This document shows positions 7,360 through 14,128 of a stretch of 16,600 nt of DNA, piece after piece. The translations under genes and the position numbers were made by a program. The notes beneath the pieces are model-generated. The model worked only from the letters and a program-made list of their open reading frames with translations. It was not told where the DNA came from and searched no databases. How positions within the stretch are numbered: the stretch's first letter is position 1; every line of letters starts with the position of its first letter. The DNA is from CAYZSU01 sp964480565 (lineage in GTDB: Bacteria > UBA10199 > 2-02-FULL-44-16 > JAAZCA01): positions 1-16,600 of the forward strand of contig CAYZSU010000046.1 of NCBI GenBank assembly GCA_964480565.1. The letters run 5' to 3'.

Positions 7360-8340
7360 CTATGGCATGCAGAAGGAGTATTCCCTGCCATCCACAACAA
7401 TGCCTGTATCTTCACCTTCCACACATTGCATTTGATTGGCAGCCACAATATCTGCAATATCATCATCAGACAGATCTTCTGATTGCATATCATGTGAAAC
7501 CAACTCATCAACCCATTCATCATCGCTGCTCTTTTGCATGCTTCGATTGACATGTGATGCTGAAATAGAATTGATACGAATGAGCGAGTAATCCTGATTT
7601 GCTACAGTAGCCGTAAAATTTAATCCTACCCCAAGATCATAATAATCCATTTCTTTATGCAAAATCACCCCCACACTCTTTCCCTCTATATGACTATCTT
7701 CCAGCTCAGAAAGGTCAATCACATATTCCCCGCTATTCTCAGTAACTAGATACGATTTATACTGTTGTTTGCTATCCTGATTATACCATTGTAACTTTAC
7801 ACGCAATGATGCAAAACGATCATCATCAATCGCATCGTCTGGATTCCATGTGACTCGCAATTCACTGTCATTGATTACCGTATCATATTCTGGCTCGATC
7901 ATTTCAATGAGCTGAAGGCTTGGAACCTCAACAATACGCTCATTATGATCCCTATCCATATAATTAATCAAATAGGCATTACCTTGTGTAGGCCGATTTA
8001 TAGTTGTTACATATGTCCCTTCATCATCACCAAATAGAAAATTATTGGGTTCATACATCGTGCGCCATTCAATACTGTCCTGATCTGCATTTATACCTGC
8101 CTGCAGCACTTCTCCTTCATTAAAATCAATGAGCACATCACTGGCCTGTGTTCGTGCCCGAACTGTAATTCTTGATATTTGCTCCGACTCATAGATTTTT
8201 GCCTTAAAATTAATATCATTGAACTCTGTTGTTTTTAGCTCTGTGCTATGCACGCTTTGGCAGGCTGCTAGCCCCAAGCACATCATCCACATCACTGCTA
8301 TTAACTGCTTTGCCCATGTCATGTTCATCTGTTTACTCAT
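7360..8340 (-). CDS. Lipoprotein of unknown function, 326 residues
   Basis: The protein starts with a basic, then hydrophobic segment ending in the lipobox LAAC (Cys27), so it is expected to be a secreted lipoprotein. A perfect AGGAGG 5 nt before the ATG fixes the start. The mature part is acidic, with alternating strand-like stretches (for example SELRVTWNPDDA and SLRVKLQWYN), consistent with one or two beta-sandwich domains. The C-terminal 70 residues are Asp/Glu-rich and include two cysteines (CVEGEDTG and SFCMP) that could pair. I recognise no family. A divergent HTH/ABC1-kinase gene shares the intergenic region. A possible promoter is TTGTAG (8460-8465) with TGTTAT (8437-8442), 17 nt apart, which would leave a leader of about 90 nt. 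Confidence 0.8.
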   Translation of the reverse strand: MSKQMNMTWAKQLIAVMWMMCLGLAACQSVHSTELKTTEFNDINFKAKIYESEQISRITVRARTQASDVLIDFNEGEVLQAGINADQDSIEWRTMYEPNNFLFGDDEGTYVTTINRPTQGNAYLINYMDRDHNERIVEVPSLQLIEMIEPEYDTVINDSELRVTWNPDDAIDDDRFASLRVKLQWYNQDSKQQYKSYLVTENSGEYVIDLSELEDSHIEGKSVGVILHKEMDYYDLGVGLNFTATVANQDYSLIRINSISASHVNRSMQKSSDDEWVDELVSHDMQSEDLSDDDIADIVAANQMQCVEGEDTGIVVDGREYSFCMP

Positions 8341-8508
8341 TATTGCCTCCTGTTTATCTTTCTGTATTCGATTTCATTTCCCGATATATCCGGCTCTATC
8401 CTATCTACTACTACCTTTACACGACCTTTGAGTCGGATAACACACTTTTTATTTCTTGGCTACAATGTGAGCAAACAGGGAACAAGAGCTAGAGATATCG
8501 CAATATTC

Positions 8509-8537
8509 TTTTTCAATCGCATATATATATGATATGA
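8509..8537 (+). promoter_or_regulatory. Possible promoter of the HTH/ABC1-kinase gene
   Basis: TATGAT at about 8532-8537 lies some 24 nt before the start codon, with TTTTCA 17 nt upstream and an alternating TA run between. The -35 is poor, so this is tentative. Confidence 0.3.
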
Positions 8538-8560
8538 TTTTGGCTATCCTGAGGCTTTAA

Positions 8561-10066
8561 ATGCGTAAAAAAAACAATTCCGCACAGCGATTAATCATTA
8601 TTCGTGAGAAACTGGGCTATTCTCAGCGGCAAATGGCAGAAGAATTTGGCGTAGCCCACGGTGCAATCGGTTTATGGGAGTCTAAGAAACGAAAAATCCC
8701 TGGGCCAGTACTTAAATTGATCTCACTTTATGAAAATGAACTTGGCATTGCGTCACCTGCACAAAAAGCATCCTACCTAAGTAAACTCGATCATAGTTGG
8801 CTTGCCCGAACAACGAAAATAACAAATTTGGCTATAAAAAACATGGGCTCACTCATCTTAAATACCATCAAAACCATGTGTAGCAATGATTCACACAGCA
8901 ATGCCATTCGCCATAGCACAAAAGATGCCATTGCAAAGCAAATTATCGATACATGCGGCACCTTAAAGGGCTTGCCGCAAAAATTAGGGCAAATCCTAAG
9001 CTATATGGATTTAAATTGCACAGATGATATCCGCCTACAATATGAAAAACTCCAATATATGAGCCCTCCCATGCCAGCATCGCGCATTGTTACAATCGTT
9101 TTAGAAGAGCTCGGCAATACACCCAATGGACTATTCCTATCATGGGATGAAACACCCATTGCATCAGCGAGCATCGGCCAAGTTCATCGTGCTATAACCA
9201 AAACAGAGCATCCCATTGTGCTAAAAGTGCAGTACCCAGGCATTGAAAAGGCCATTCAATCTGATCTAAAAAATCTTACAATATTGGGAAATCTCATATC
9301 ATTGATCATTGCCAACACATATACCAATGACTTAATCGATGAAATTAGCATGCATTTACTTTTCGAATGTGATTACAGGAGGGAAGCAGCTCATCAAATG
9401 GCAGCTTATCATGCATATCAAGATCATCCCAATATCATCATCCCTAAAATTCATGCGGATTTATCCAGTAAATCTATACTCACATCCGACTATATCGAGG
9501 GCCAATCATATCGTGCATTTAAGAAACATGCCTCGCAAAGCGATATAAATGCAGCTGCAAAAACCATCTGCGAATTTGCATCTCACTCCATTATGCAGCG
9601 CCATGAATTTATTGCAGATCCCCATCCAGGTAATTATGTATTTGTTGGAAAAGGCCAAGTGGCTTTTTTGGACTTTGGTTGTGTCAAATCCATGTCCGAC
9701 GAATTTCATCATCACTGGATGACATTCATTCATGCTATATTTACGAACAATAAAACCTTAGTCAATGATACAGCTATTGCCATGGGTATTATCGATCGAA
9801 CAAAAGCATTTGATTTTGACATGTTTTATGCGCTGATGCGGCATTGGTATCAGCCACTTTATTCAAAAAAGGCATTCACATTTACCACTGAATTTGTCAC
9901 ATCAAACTGGGAGAACATGGCAACATTCTTTACAGCCAATACGCATATTCAATGTCCAAAAGAACTGCTCACCATCAATCAATTACAATGGGGGCTATAT
10001 GCTATACTGGCTGATTTGAATGCAACTGCAACATGGTCAAACATTGTTTATCCTTTTTTGAAGTAG
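8561..10066 (+). CDS. Helix-turn-helix fused to ABC1/UbiB-like atypical kinase
   Basis: A 501-residue two-domain protein. Residues 10-60 form an XRE helix-turn-helix (EKLGYSQRQMAEEFGVAHG, then IGLWESKKRKIPGPVLK). The remainder is an ABC1 (AarF/UbiB) kinase-like domain with all its hallmarks: KLGQ (141-144), the Ala-rich ASASIGQVH loop (201-209), Lys222 in VLKVQYPG, ECDYRREA (269-276), ADPHPGN (352-358) and LDFG (370-373). Family members act as atypical ATPases/kinases, in UbiB supporting ubiquinone synthesis. Ordinary UbiB lacks a DNA-binding domain and has C-terminal membrane helices not obvious here, so this is more likely a regulator or a diverged paralog. GAGG lies 7 nt before the ATG. 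Its last 115 codons are duplicated at 11734-12073. Confidence 0.85.
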   Translation: MRKKNNSAQRLIIIREKLGYSQRQMAEEFGVAHGAIGLWESKKRKIPGPVLKLISLYENELGIASPAQKASYLSKLDHSWLARTTKITNLAIKNMGSLILNTIKTMCSNDSHSNAIRHSTKDAIAKQIIDTCGTLKGLPQKLGQILSYMDLNCTDDIRLQYEKLQYMSPPMPASRIVTIVLEELGNTPNGLFLSWDETPIASASIGQVHRAITKTEHPIVLKVQYPGIEKAIQSDLKNLTILGNLISLIIANTYTNDLIDEISMHLLFECDYRREAAHQMAAYHAYQDHPNIIIPKIHADLSSKSILTSDYIEGQSYRAFKKHASQSDINAAAKTICEFASHSIMQRHEFIADPHPGNYVFVGKGQVAFLDFGCVKSMSDEFHHHWMTFIHAIFTNNKTLVNDTAIAMGIIDRTKAFDFDMFYALMRHWYQPLYSKKAFTFTTEFVTSNWENMATFFTANTHIQCPKELLTINQLQWGLYAILADLNATATWSNIVYPFLK

Positions 10067-10088
10067 ACACGCCCTAGGGGATGTCTAC
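10063..10088. terminator. Hairpin at the end of the ABC1-kinase gene
   Basis: GTAGACA (10063-10069) and TGTCTAC (10082-10088) form a perfect 7-bp stem enclosing a GC-rich CCCTAGGG. It overlaps the stop codon of the kinase gene. No T-run follows, so its termination role is uncertain. Confidence 0.4.
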
Positions 10089-10160
10089 ATAAGAGCCGTC
10101 AGTAGGATGTCATCGTTTAACTCAACCCACACGATCGCTATAATAAAAGGCATTATATGG

Positions 10161-10183
10161 ATCCTATGATCAAGTCATAGGAT
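10161..10183. terminator. 9-bp hairpin between convergent genes
   Basis: ATCCTATGA (10161-10169) and TCATAGGAT (10175-10183) form a perfect stem with a 5-nt loop, 41 bp beyond the end of the minus-strand ATPase gene and about 95 bp beyond the kinase stop. It could end transcription from either side, though a U-tract is lacking. Confidence 0.4.
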
Positions 10184-10223
10184 AACAGGCATTGAGTAGT
10201 GTCCGGTGCACGAATGGGATTTA

Positions 10224-11495
10224 TCATCCATCACCGCAAAGCCAGTCCTGTAGTGGAATACCGCGTATACAATCATCATAAAAATGACTATTTTTCGTAA
10301 TAACGGTTAATGATGCATGGCTTGATGCATGCTTTTTAAACCATGCAAACTCATTTGCAGTGACACGGGATTGATATTTAACCTCAATATAATGCATGTT
10401 CGCATTCATATGTACAATGAAATCAATTTCTTTTTTACCCTGCCAATAGCTGATCAGATAATCCGGATACCTGCGATGCAATTCTTGGCAAACAATAACT
10501 TCAGCAAGCTTCCCATATGTATCCGATGACATATTGTGTAATATAGACGCATCTGGCCATATGCCATTGGCATGAAATAAATGGAATAAAAGTGGATCAA
10601 TGGGATAGTATTTGCCATTTTTTCTTGGCGAAATAGTACCTGTTTGAAAATCCGCCCACATAATGTGATTCACAGCAAATGAATCCATGAGTAATTCCAT
10701 ATACTGCCTTGCTGTATCATTCGACACAATCCCCATTTCTCTCGCAAGCGAATTTTGCGAAAAACCAGTATGCGTACGCTGAGCAATCGCATGCACCATA
10801 TGTTTAAGTAAGCGATTCGATTTTCCCTTTTTCAAAAACTCACCTTGCAACCAACTCCAATACATATCGCCGACATAGTTTGGCACAATTCCCAATCGCA
10901 AATATTCATTGATGGCCCATGGAAAACCGCCGATCATAAAATAATCTTCCAAAGAAATCACATGCTGCAATTGGCGATAAGATGCAGGATTTAATGTAAA
11001 ATCAACCTGTGAATGACGACCACGCCGACCTGGAAATAACTCACCGCTATGTTTTAATGATATCATCGATGATCCCGTATAAAGCAGCACCGTCGTCTGT
11101 AAATACCCATGATCGGCTAGCGTTTTTATGGCCCGATGCCAATCCGGAATACTTGTTACCTCATCGATTAATATGCCAATTTGATTATCTTTCCACTGAT
11201 TGCAAAAATCAGCTAAACCTGACTTTAACTCCTGCCATGTCTCAATTTCATCCCCATTTACATATAATAAGCAATTGCTATCGATTGTTTTCAGGCATTT
11301 CTTCGCAAATAATTTAAGCAATGTACTTTTTCCGACCTGCCTTGGGCCCAATAGTGAAAAAATGCCTGGTTTTACAGGAATTTCTTGTAAAACAGCATCT
11401 AAATGGGGTAAACGAGTCGCACTTTTATGCAATTCACAGAGTTTAGAGTCATTTTCATGCCAATTGGCATGATGCAGCCATGGTTGATAGAACAT
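10224..11495 (-). CDS. AAA-type ATPase with DUF4143 domain and intact nuclease-like motif
   Basis: The second, longer (423-residue) AAA/DUF4143 protein of the window. Walker A is GPRQVGKST (50-58), Walker B GILIDEV with Asp111-Glu112, and LLYTGSS (137-143) is the sensor-like strand. The C-terminal domain keeps a complete PD-(D/E)XK-type signature: Glu332, Glu356-Ile-Asp358 in KKEIDFIV, and YIEVKY with Glu371 and Lys373. The gene at 6086 has lost the last pair, so this copy is the better candidate for a nuclease or nucleic-acid-binding role. The family's function is unknown. No Shine-Dalgarno is evident before the ATG. The upstream region holds two overlapping palindromes (11531-11577). It converges on the ABC1-kinase gene. 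Confidence 0.85.
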   Translation of the reverse strand: MFYQPWLHHANWHENDSKLCELHKSATRLPHLDAVLQEIPVKPGIFSLLGPRQVGKSTLLKLFAKKCLKTIDSNCLLYVNGDEIETWQELKSGLADFCNQWKDNQIGILIDEVTSIPDWHRAIKTLADHGYLQTTVLLYTGSSMISLKHSGELFPGRRGRHSQVDFTLNPASYRQLQHVISLEDYFMIGGFPWAINEYLRLGIVPNYVGDMYWSWLQGEFLKKGKSNRLLKHMVHAIAQRTHTGFSQNSLAREMGIVSNDTARQYMELLMDSFAVNHIMWADFQTGTISPRKNGKYYPIDPLLFHLFHANGIWPDASILHNMSSDTYGKLAEVIVCQELHRRYPDYLISYWQGKKEIDFIVHMNANMHYIEVKYQSRVTANEFAWFKKHASSHASLTVITKNSHFYDDCIRGIPLQDWLCGDG

Positions 11496-11530
11496 ATGTG
11501 AAGTATAACTGATTTTATATTTAATAACAA

Positions 11531-11577
11531 TTAAAAACTATATCTATCAAATATAGTTTTTAACATCTGATAGATAT
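11531..11577. promoter_or_regulatory. Two overlapping, mutually exclusive palindromes before the ATPase gene
   Basis: TTAAAAACTATAT (11531-11543) pairs perfectly with ATATAGTTTTTAA (11551-11563). ATATCTATCA (11540-11549) pairs perfectly with TGATAGATAT (11568-11577). The two stems share bases and cannot both form. A possible -35 for the minus-strand ATPase, TTGATA (11545-11550), falls in the loop of the first, with TATTAA-like -10 sequence about 18 nt downstream. This suggests an operator or a conformational switch. Confidence 0.55.
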
Positions 11578-11625
11578 TAAATTTAACACTTACTAGGTAC
11601 AATAAACCCAATAATTCATGACATT

Positions 11626-11707
11626 CAGTGCCAGGATATAGAATATCCCAGGCAAAGCAAACCCACAACATATTGAAATATAGTTTGTTTTCTGATGCCT
11701 GGCACTG
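11626..11707. repeat. 82-bp palindromic repeat with CAGTGCCAGG ends
   Basis: CAGTGCCAGG (11626-11635) and CCTGGCACTG (11698-11707) are perfect 10-bp inverted ends. Inside, GGATAT-AGA-ATATCC is a palindrome, and the right arm region also resembles the CCAGGCAAAGCAAAC stretch near the left end. The GTGCCAGG arm recurs at 16262 and, singly, near 5988. No terminal target duplication was found. Confidence 0.55.
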
Positions 11708-11709
11708 CT

Positions 11710-11728
11710 TATTGAAATTATTTCAATT
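11710..11728. repeat. Perfect AT-rich palindrome at the duplication junction
   Basis: ATTGAAAT and ATTTCAAT are separated by a single T, about 6 bp before the point where similarity to the kinase gene begins. It may mark the breakpoint of the rearrangement. Confidence 0.4.
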
Positions 11729-11733
11729 TTATA

Positions 11734-12073
11734 GGCTGTGTAAAATCCATATCCGACGAACTTCATAATCACTGGATGACATTTATACATGCTGTGCTCA
11801 CGGACAATAAAATCTTGGTCAATGATGCAGCCATTGCCATGGGTATTATCGATCGAACAAAAGCATTTGATTTTGATACGTTTTATGCGCTGATGCGGCA
11901 TTGGTATCAGCCATTTTATTCAAAAAAGACATTCACATTTACCACTGAATTTGTCACATCAAATTGGGATCACATGGCAAAACTATTTACCAAAAATACG
12001 CATGTTCCGTACCCAAAAGAATTGCTTTATATCAATCAATTACAGTGGGGACTTTATGCAATACTGGCAGATC
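11734..12073 (+). pseudogene. Duplicated 3' part of the HTH/ABC1-kinase gene
   Basis: From GGCTGTGT at 11734 to about 12073 the DNA closely matches 9677-10016 of the kinase gene, corresponding to kinase residues from GCVKS (just after LDFG) to YAILADL. A 41-bp stretch spelling AMGIIDRTKAFDF is identical in both, pointing to recent duplication or gene conversion. All N-terminal kinase parts (HTH, Ala-rich loop, catalytic motifs) are missing, so it cannot be an active kinase. The frame is open from just after an in-frame stop in the palindrome at 11710, but the first ATG (11776) has no clear ribosome-binding site. At its 3' end it reads in frame into a methyltransferase. Confidence 0.8.
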
Positions 12074-12376
12074 TTATTGAGGATCAACTCAACCTTCAAG
12101 TAACCATGCAATTCAATCACCACCATACATTTATGCACAGTACCGACCTAGCCAATTGTCAGAGTATTATGGATATTGGCACAGGTAATGACACATTTAT
12201 ATCCACCCTAGCAAAAGAATATCCTCATATGACATTTATCGGTGTGGATGAAAAGGCAGACATGATCGATCGTGCCAGGCAAAATGATTTGTCCAATATC
12301 ACTTATATGGCAGGTGATATCAATCAACCCAAAAAGATAGTCTCCATTAATCAGGTAGATGGCGTGTTAATGCGCT

Positions 12377-12381
12377 ATATT
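12377..12381. repeat. Left target-site duplication ATATT
   Basis: ATATT here is repeated exactly at 12533-12537, directly abutting the two ends of the miniature element. Removing the element and one copy deletes 156 bp, exactly 52 codons. Confidence 0.8.
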
Positions 12382-12532
12382 GGGGCTGTTGAAAAACGCC
12401 CATCTTCGGCGTTGTCCAGCAAATCCAAATCGGTTACATACTCTTATGTATGCGCCCTCATTGAATTTGCTGTCTGCCTTGAATCTGAACATTTTTGAAC
12501 AACCCCCAAAATTGCTATTTTTCAACAGTCCC
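12382..12532 (+). mobile_element. 151-bp miniature inverted-repeat element with 5-bp target duplication
   Basis: The ends are GGGGCTGTTGAAAAA on the left and, reversed and complemented, GGGACTGTTGAAAAA on the right (14 of 15 identical). ATATT directly flanks both sides (12377-12381 and 12533-12537). Inside, nested stems AGCAAAT/ATTTGCT (12418, 12465) and TACATA/TATGTA (12435, 12445) share a centre, so the transcript could fold into a long hairpin. It encodes no transposase and must be mobilised in trans. GGGG ends with an AT-rich 5-bp duplication recall Tn3-derived miniature elements, but the 38-bp Tn3 repeat is absent, so the parent is unknown. Confidence 0.88.
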
Positions 12533-12537
12533 ATATT
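12533..12537. repeat. Right target-site duplication ATATT
   Basis: Second copy of ATATT, following the right end of the element. The next codon, TTA, continues the methyltransferase frame. Confidence 0.8.
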
Positions 12538-13013
12538 TTACTGCACCTTACGGATACAGCTGATGTCATGGGCAATCTTTTTGAAGCAATTAAACCAGGC
12601 GCACGCATATGGATTATTGATTTGGATATGGAGCATTATACATGTCAGCCGCCACACCCAGCATTTGATTTAATCAAAAGATTAATACGCCAGTTCTGCA
12701 ATACCCATGGCAGGAACTTTAATATTGGCCGCCAGTTAATTTCTATATTAAAAAATGCCGGTTTTACATCAATTACTCAGGACATTGAACCGCTCAATAC
12801 GGATACAGTAAAAATGCCCTTATTGCAGAAATTTATCATGCAGGAAGTAGATGCATATCAAGCCGCATTACAATACCCACTAAGCAATGATGAAATGGCT
12901 ATGATTGCTAATTTTATCGGGGATTTACCACATTCCAAAACATTCTTAAATTATGGCGTAACCATGATATCCGCGCTTAAACCCCATGCCCGTTTGGATT
13001 TATAGACTCCTAA

Positions 13014-13051
13014 TGGTACATGGTACATAGTGGGACTATTAAAAAACTGCA
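13014..13051. repeat. Tandem TGGTACA and degenerate element end
   Basis: TGGTACA is repeated in tandem at 13014-13027. Directly after it, GGGACTATTAAAAAACTGCA (13032-13051) matches the right end of the miniature element, read inward, at 16 of 20 positions. It is probably an eroded solo end; no partner end was found nearby. Confidence 0.4.
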
Positions 13052-13188
13052 AGACCCAAACAGCATTGATACATAAGTAACTCCCCTCATCTAAATATTT
13101 TCCCAAAACCCCCTTAATCTGCCTCTTGCATTCAATCTAACTCTCTGACATTTATATTGATATTCTATAGCAAGAGTTGGGAGTAGTC

Positions 13189-13575
13189 ATGACAAAAAAA
13201 TCATATGAAATTATTATTTTACTGGGCTGTGTATGGGGCATTTGCGAGGCCACTCTAGGAAGTGTACTGCATATCATCCATTTCCCCTATAAAGGCTTGA
13301 TCCTATCATCCATTGGTATGGCCATATTGGGTATGACCACCAAATACGGTATTTCGACACATCGATTAGTGGCAATTAGCATGATCGCCGCATCATTTAA
13401 ATTCATCGACTGTATTGCATTATCCATACCGATTAGCCATCCAAGTATTTTTCGTCCAATAATTGCGATTATGGGCCTTGGCTTTAGCGCACAACTCGTA
13501 GGACTGTTGAAAAATAACAATTTTTGGACAACACAGAAAATGGGCGTTTTTAAACACCCTCAGATAGCAAGGTAA
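13189..13575 (+). CDS. Short integral membrane protein, C-terminus formed by repeat element
   Basis: A 128-residue protein with about three or four hydrophobic helices, starting with YEIIILLGCVWGICEATLG and including GLILSSIGMAILGM, LVAISMIAASFKFIDCIALS and FRPIIAIMGLGFSAQLVGLL. The ATG at 13189 is chosen because GGGAG lies 5 nt upstream; a TTG start 12 nt earlier is less likely. Everything after residue about 104 is encoded by a 60-bp element copy (13501-13560), so the original protein was probably longer and the present one may be non-functional. The next gene, a nucleoside triphosphatase, starts 4 nt after the stop, suggesting coupling. I do not know its family; a small solute transporter or channel partner of the triphosphatase is speculation. 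Confidence 0.65.
   Translation: MTKKSYEIIILLGCVWGICEATLGSVLHIIHFPYKGLILSSIGMAILGMTTKYGISTHRLVAISMIAASFKFIDCIALSIPISHPSIFRPIIAIMGLGFSAQLVGLLKNNNFWTTQKMGVFKHPQIAR
13501..13560 (-). mobile_element. 60-bp deletion derivative of the miniature element
   Basis: The left side (GGACTGTTGAAAAATAACA) matches the reversed right end of the element at 12382, and the right side (AAAATGGGCGTTTTTAAACA, then CCCT) matches its reversed left end. The central part present in the 151-bp copy is missing, so the two ends lie almost side by side. The orientation is opposite to the 12382 copy. No clear target duplication remains. It encodes the last residues of the upstream membrane-protein ORF. Confidence 0.7.
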
Positions 13576-13579
13576 TTAC

Positions 13580-14128
13580 ATGCTCTATATACTATGCGAT
13601 GATATCAATATTGGCAAAAGCAGCTACTTAATGGATTTTGCGCAACGCTTAATTCAGCAAGGCTATTACATTGGCGGCTGGATTACCCCCCCAGCATTTG
13701 AAGACGATAAAAAAATCGGCCATGATTTTGTTGCCATTGATAATAATACACTATCACCTGCAGTCCCATTTACTCGACCCCATGCCTTTGAGAACTCCGT
13801 ATTTATATTAAATAGATATTTTAACATGGATGCATTTAATGAAAATACCGACCCTAACCGCAATTATGATTTATTTATCATGGATGAAATTGGTCCGTTA
13901 GAGCTGAAATCTCAGCAAGGATTTTCAACATCCTTTCACACAGCAATCACAAATCAACCCAATGCGCTCATCGTATTGCGTCGCAGCCTGAAAAAACATA
14001 TCCCTAATATTAATGCACAGGACACACCGGTTATTTTTGAACTTTGCGATGCACAAGACATTGAAAGCCTCATTCAACGTACCCAAATACAAACGACTAT
14101 TTCTGCCAATGCGCATAAATCCGGCTAG
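13580..14128 (+). CDS. THEP1-like nucleoside-triphosphatase
   Basis: The 182-residue protein looks like the NTPase_1/THEP1 family of P-loop enzymes that hydrolyse nucleoside triphosphates. Near the start CDDINIGKSS contains GKS (12-14), but the first glycine of the usual GxxxxGK(S/T) is missing, so the P-loop is atypical. GGWITPPAF replaces the family's GF(Y/F)TxE stretch, followed by IGHDFVAID. The Walker B-like FIMDEIGPLEL (about 98-108) is the strongest family mark. AAGG about 7 nt before the ATG sits just beyond the element in the preceding gene. The gene overlaps the convergent aminotransferase by 32 bp at their 3' ends. The physiological role is unknown. Confidence 0.75.
   Translation: MLYILCDDINIGKSSYLMDFAQRLIQQGYYIGGWITPPAFEDDKKIGHDFVAIDNNTLSPAVPFTRPHAFENSVFILNRYFNMDAFNENTDPNRNYDLFIMDEIGPLELKSQQGFSTSFHTAITNQPNALIVLRRSLKKHIPNINAQDTPVIFELCDAQDIESLIQRTQIQTTISANAHKSG

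Larger units (their letters stand above)
12074..13005 (+). pseudogene. SAM-dependent methyltransferase, split by a miniature element
   Basis: The coding sequence continues in frame from the kinase fragment. It shows a class I methyltransferase: motif I IMDIGTGNDTF, then FIGVDEKADMIDRAR (acidic loop binding the ribose), ITYMAGDI, and, after the insertion, AIKPGARIWIIDLDMEH and a C-terminal domain ending KPHARLDL. A 151-bp element at 12382-12532 interrupts it and introduces a stop at 12496. Dropping the element plus one 5-bp duplication restores VLMRYI joined to LLHLTD, exactly the family's post-IV pattern. The downstream half could only restart at an ATG at 12568 lacking a ribosome-binding site. 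The true N-terminus was probably lost when it joined the kinase tail. Substrate unknown. Confidence 0.8.

Noticed and set aside
12382..12532. Assignment of the element to the Tn3-derived (TIME) class
   Set aside because: GGGG ends and a 5-bp AT-rich duplication fit, but the inverted repeats are only about 15 bp and do not resemble the 38-bp Tn3 repeat.
12568..13005. Independent gene for the downstream methyltransferase half
   Set aside because: Its first ATG is an internal codon of the restored frame and has no ribosome-binding site; it lacks the SAM-binding motif I.
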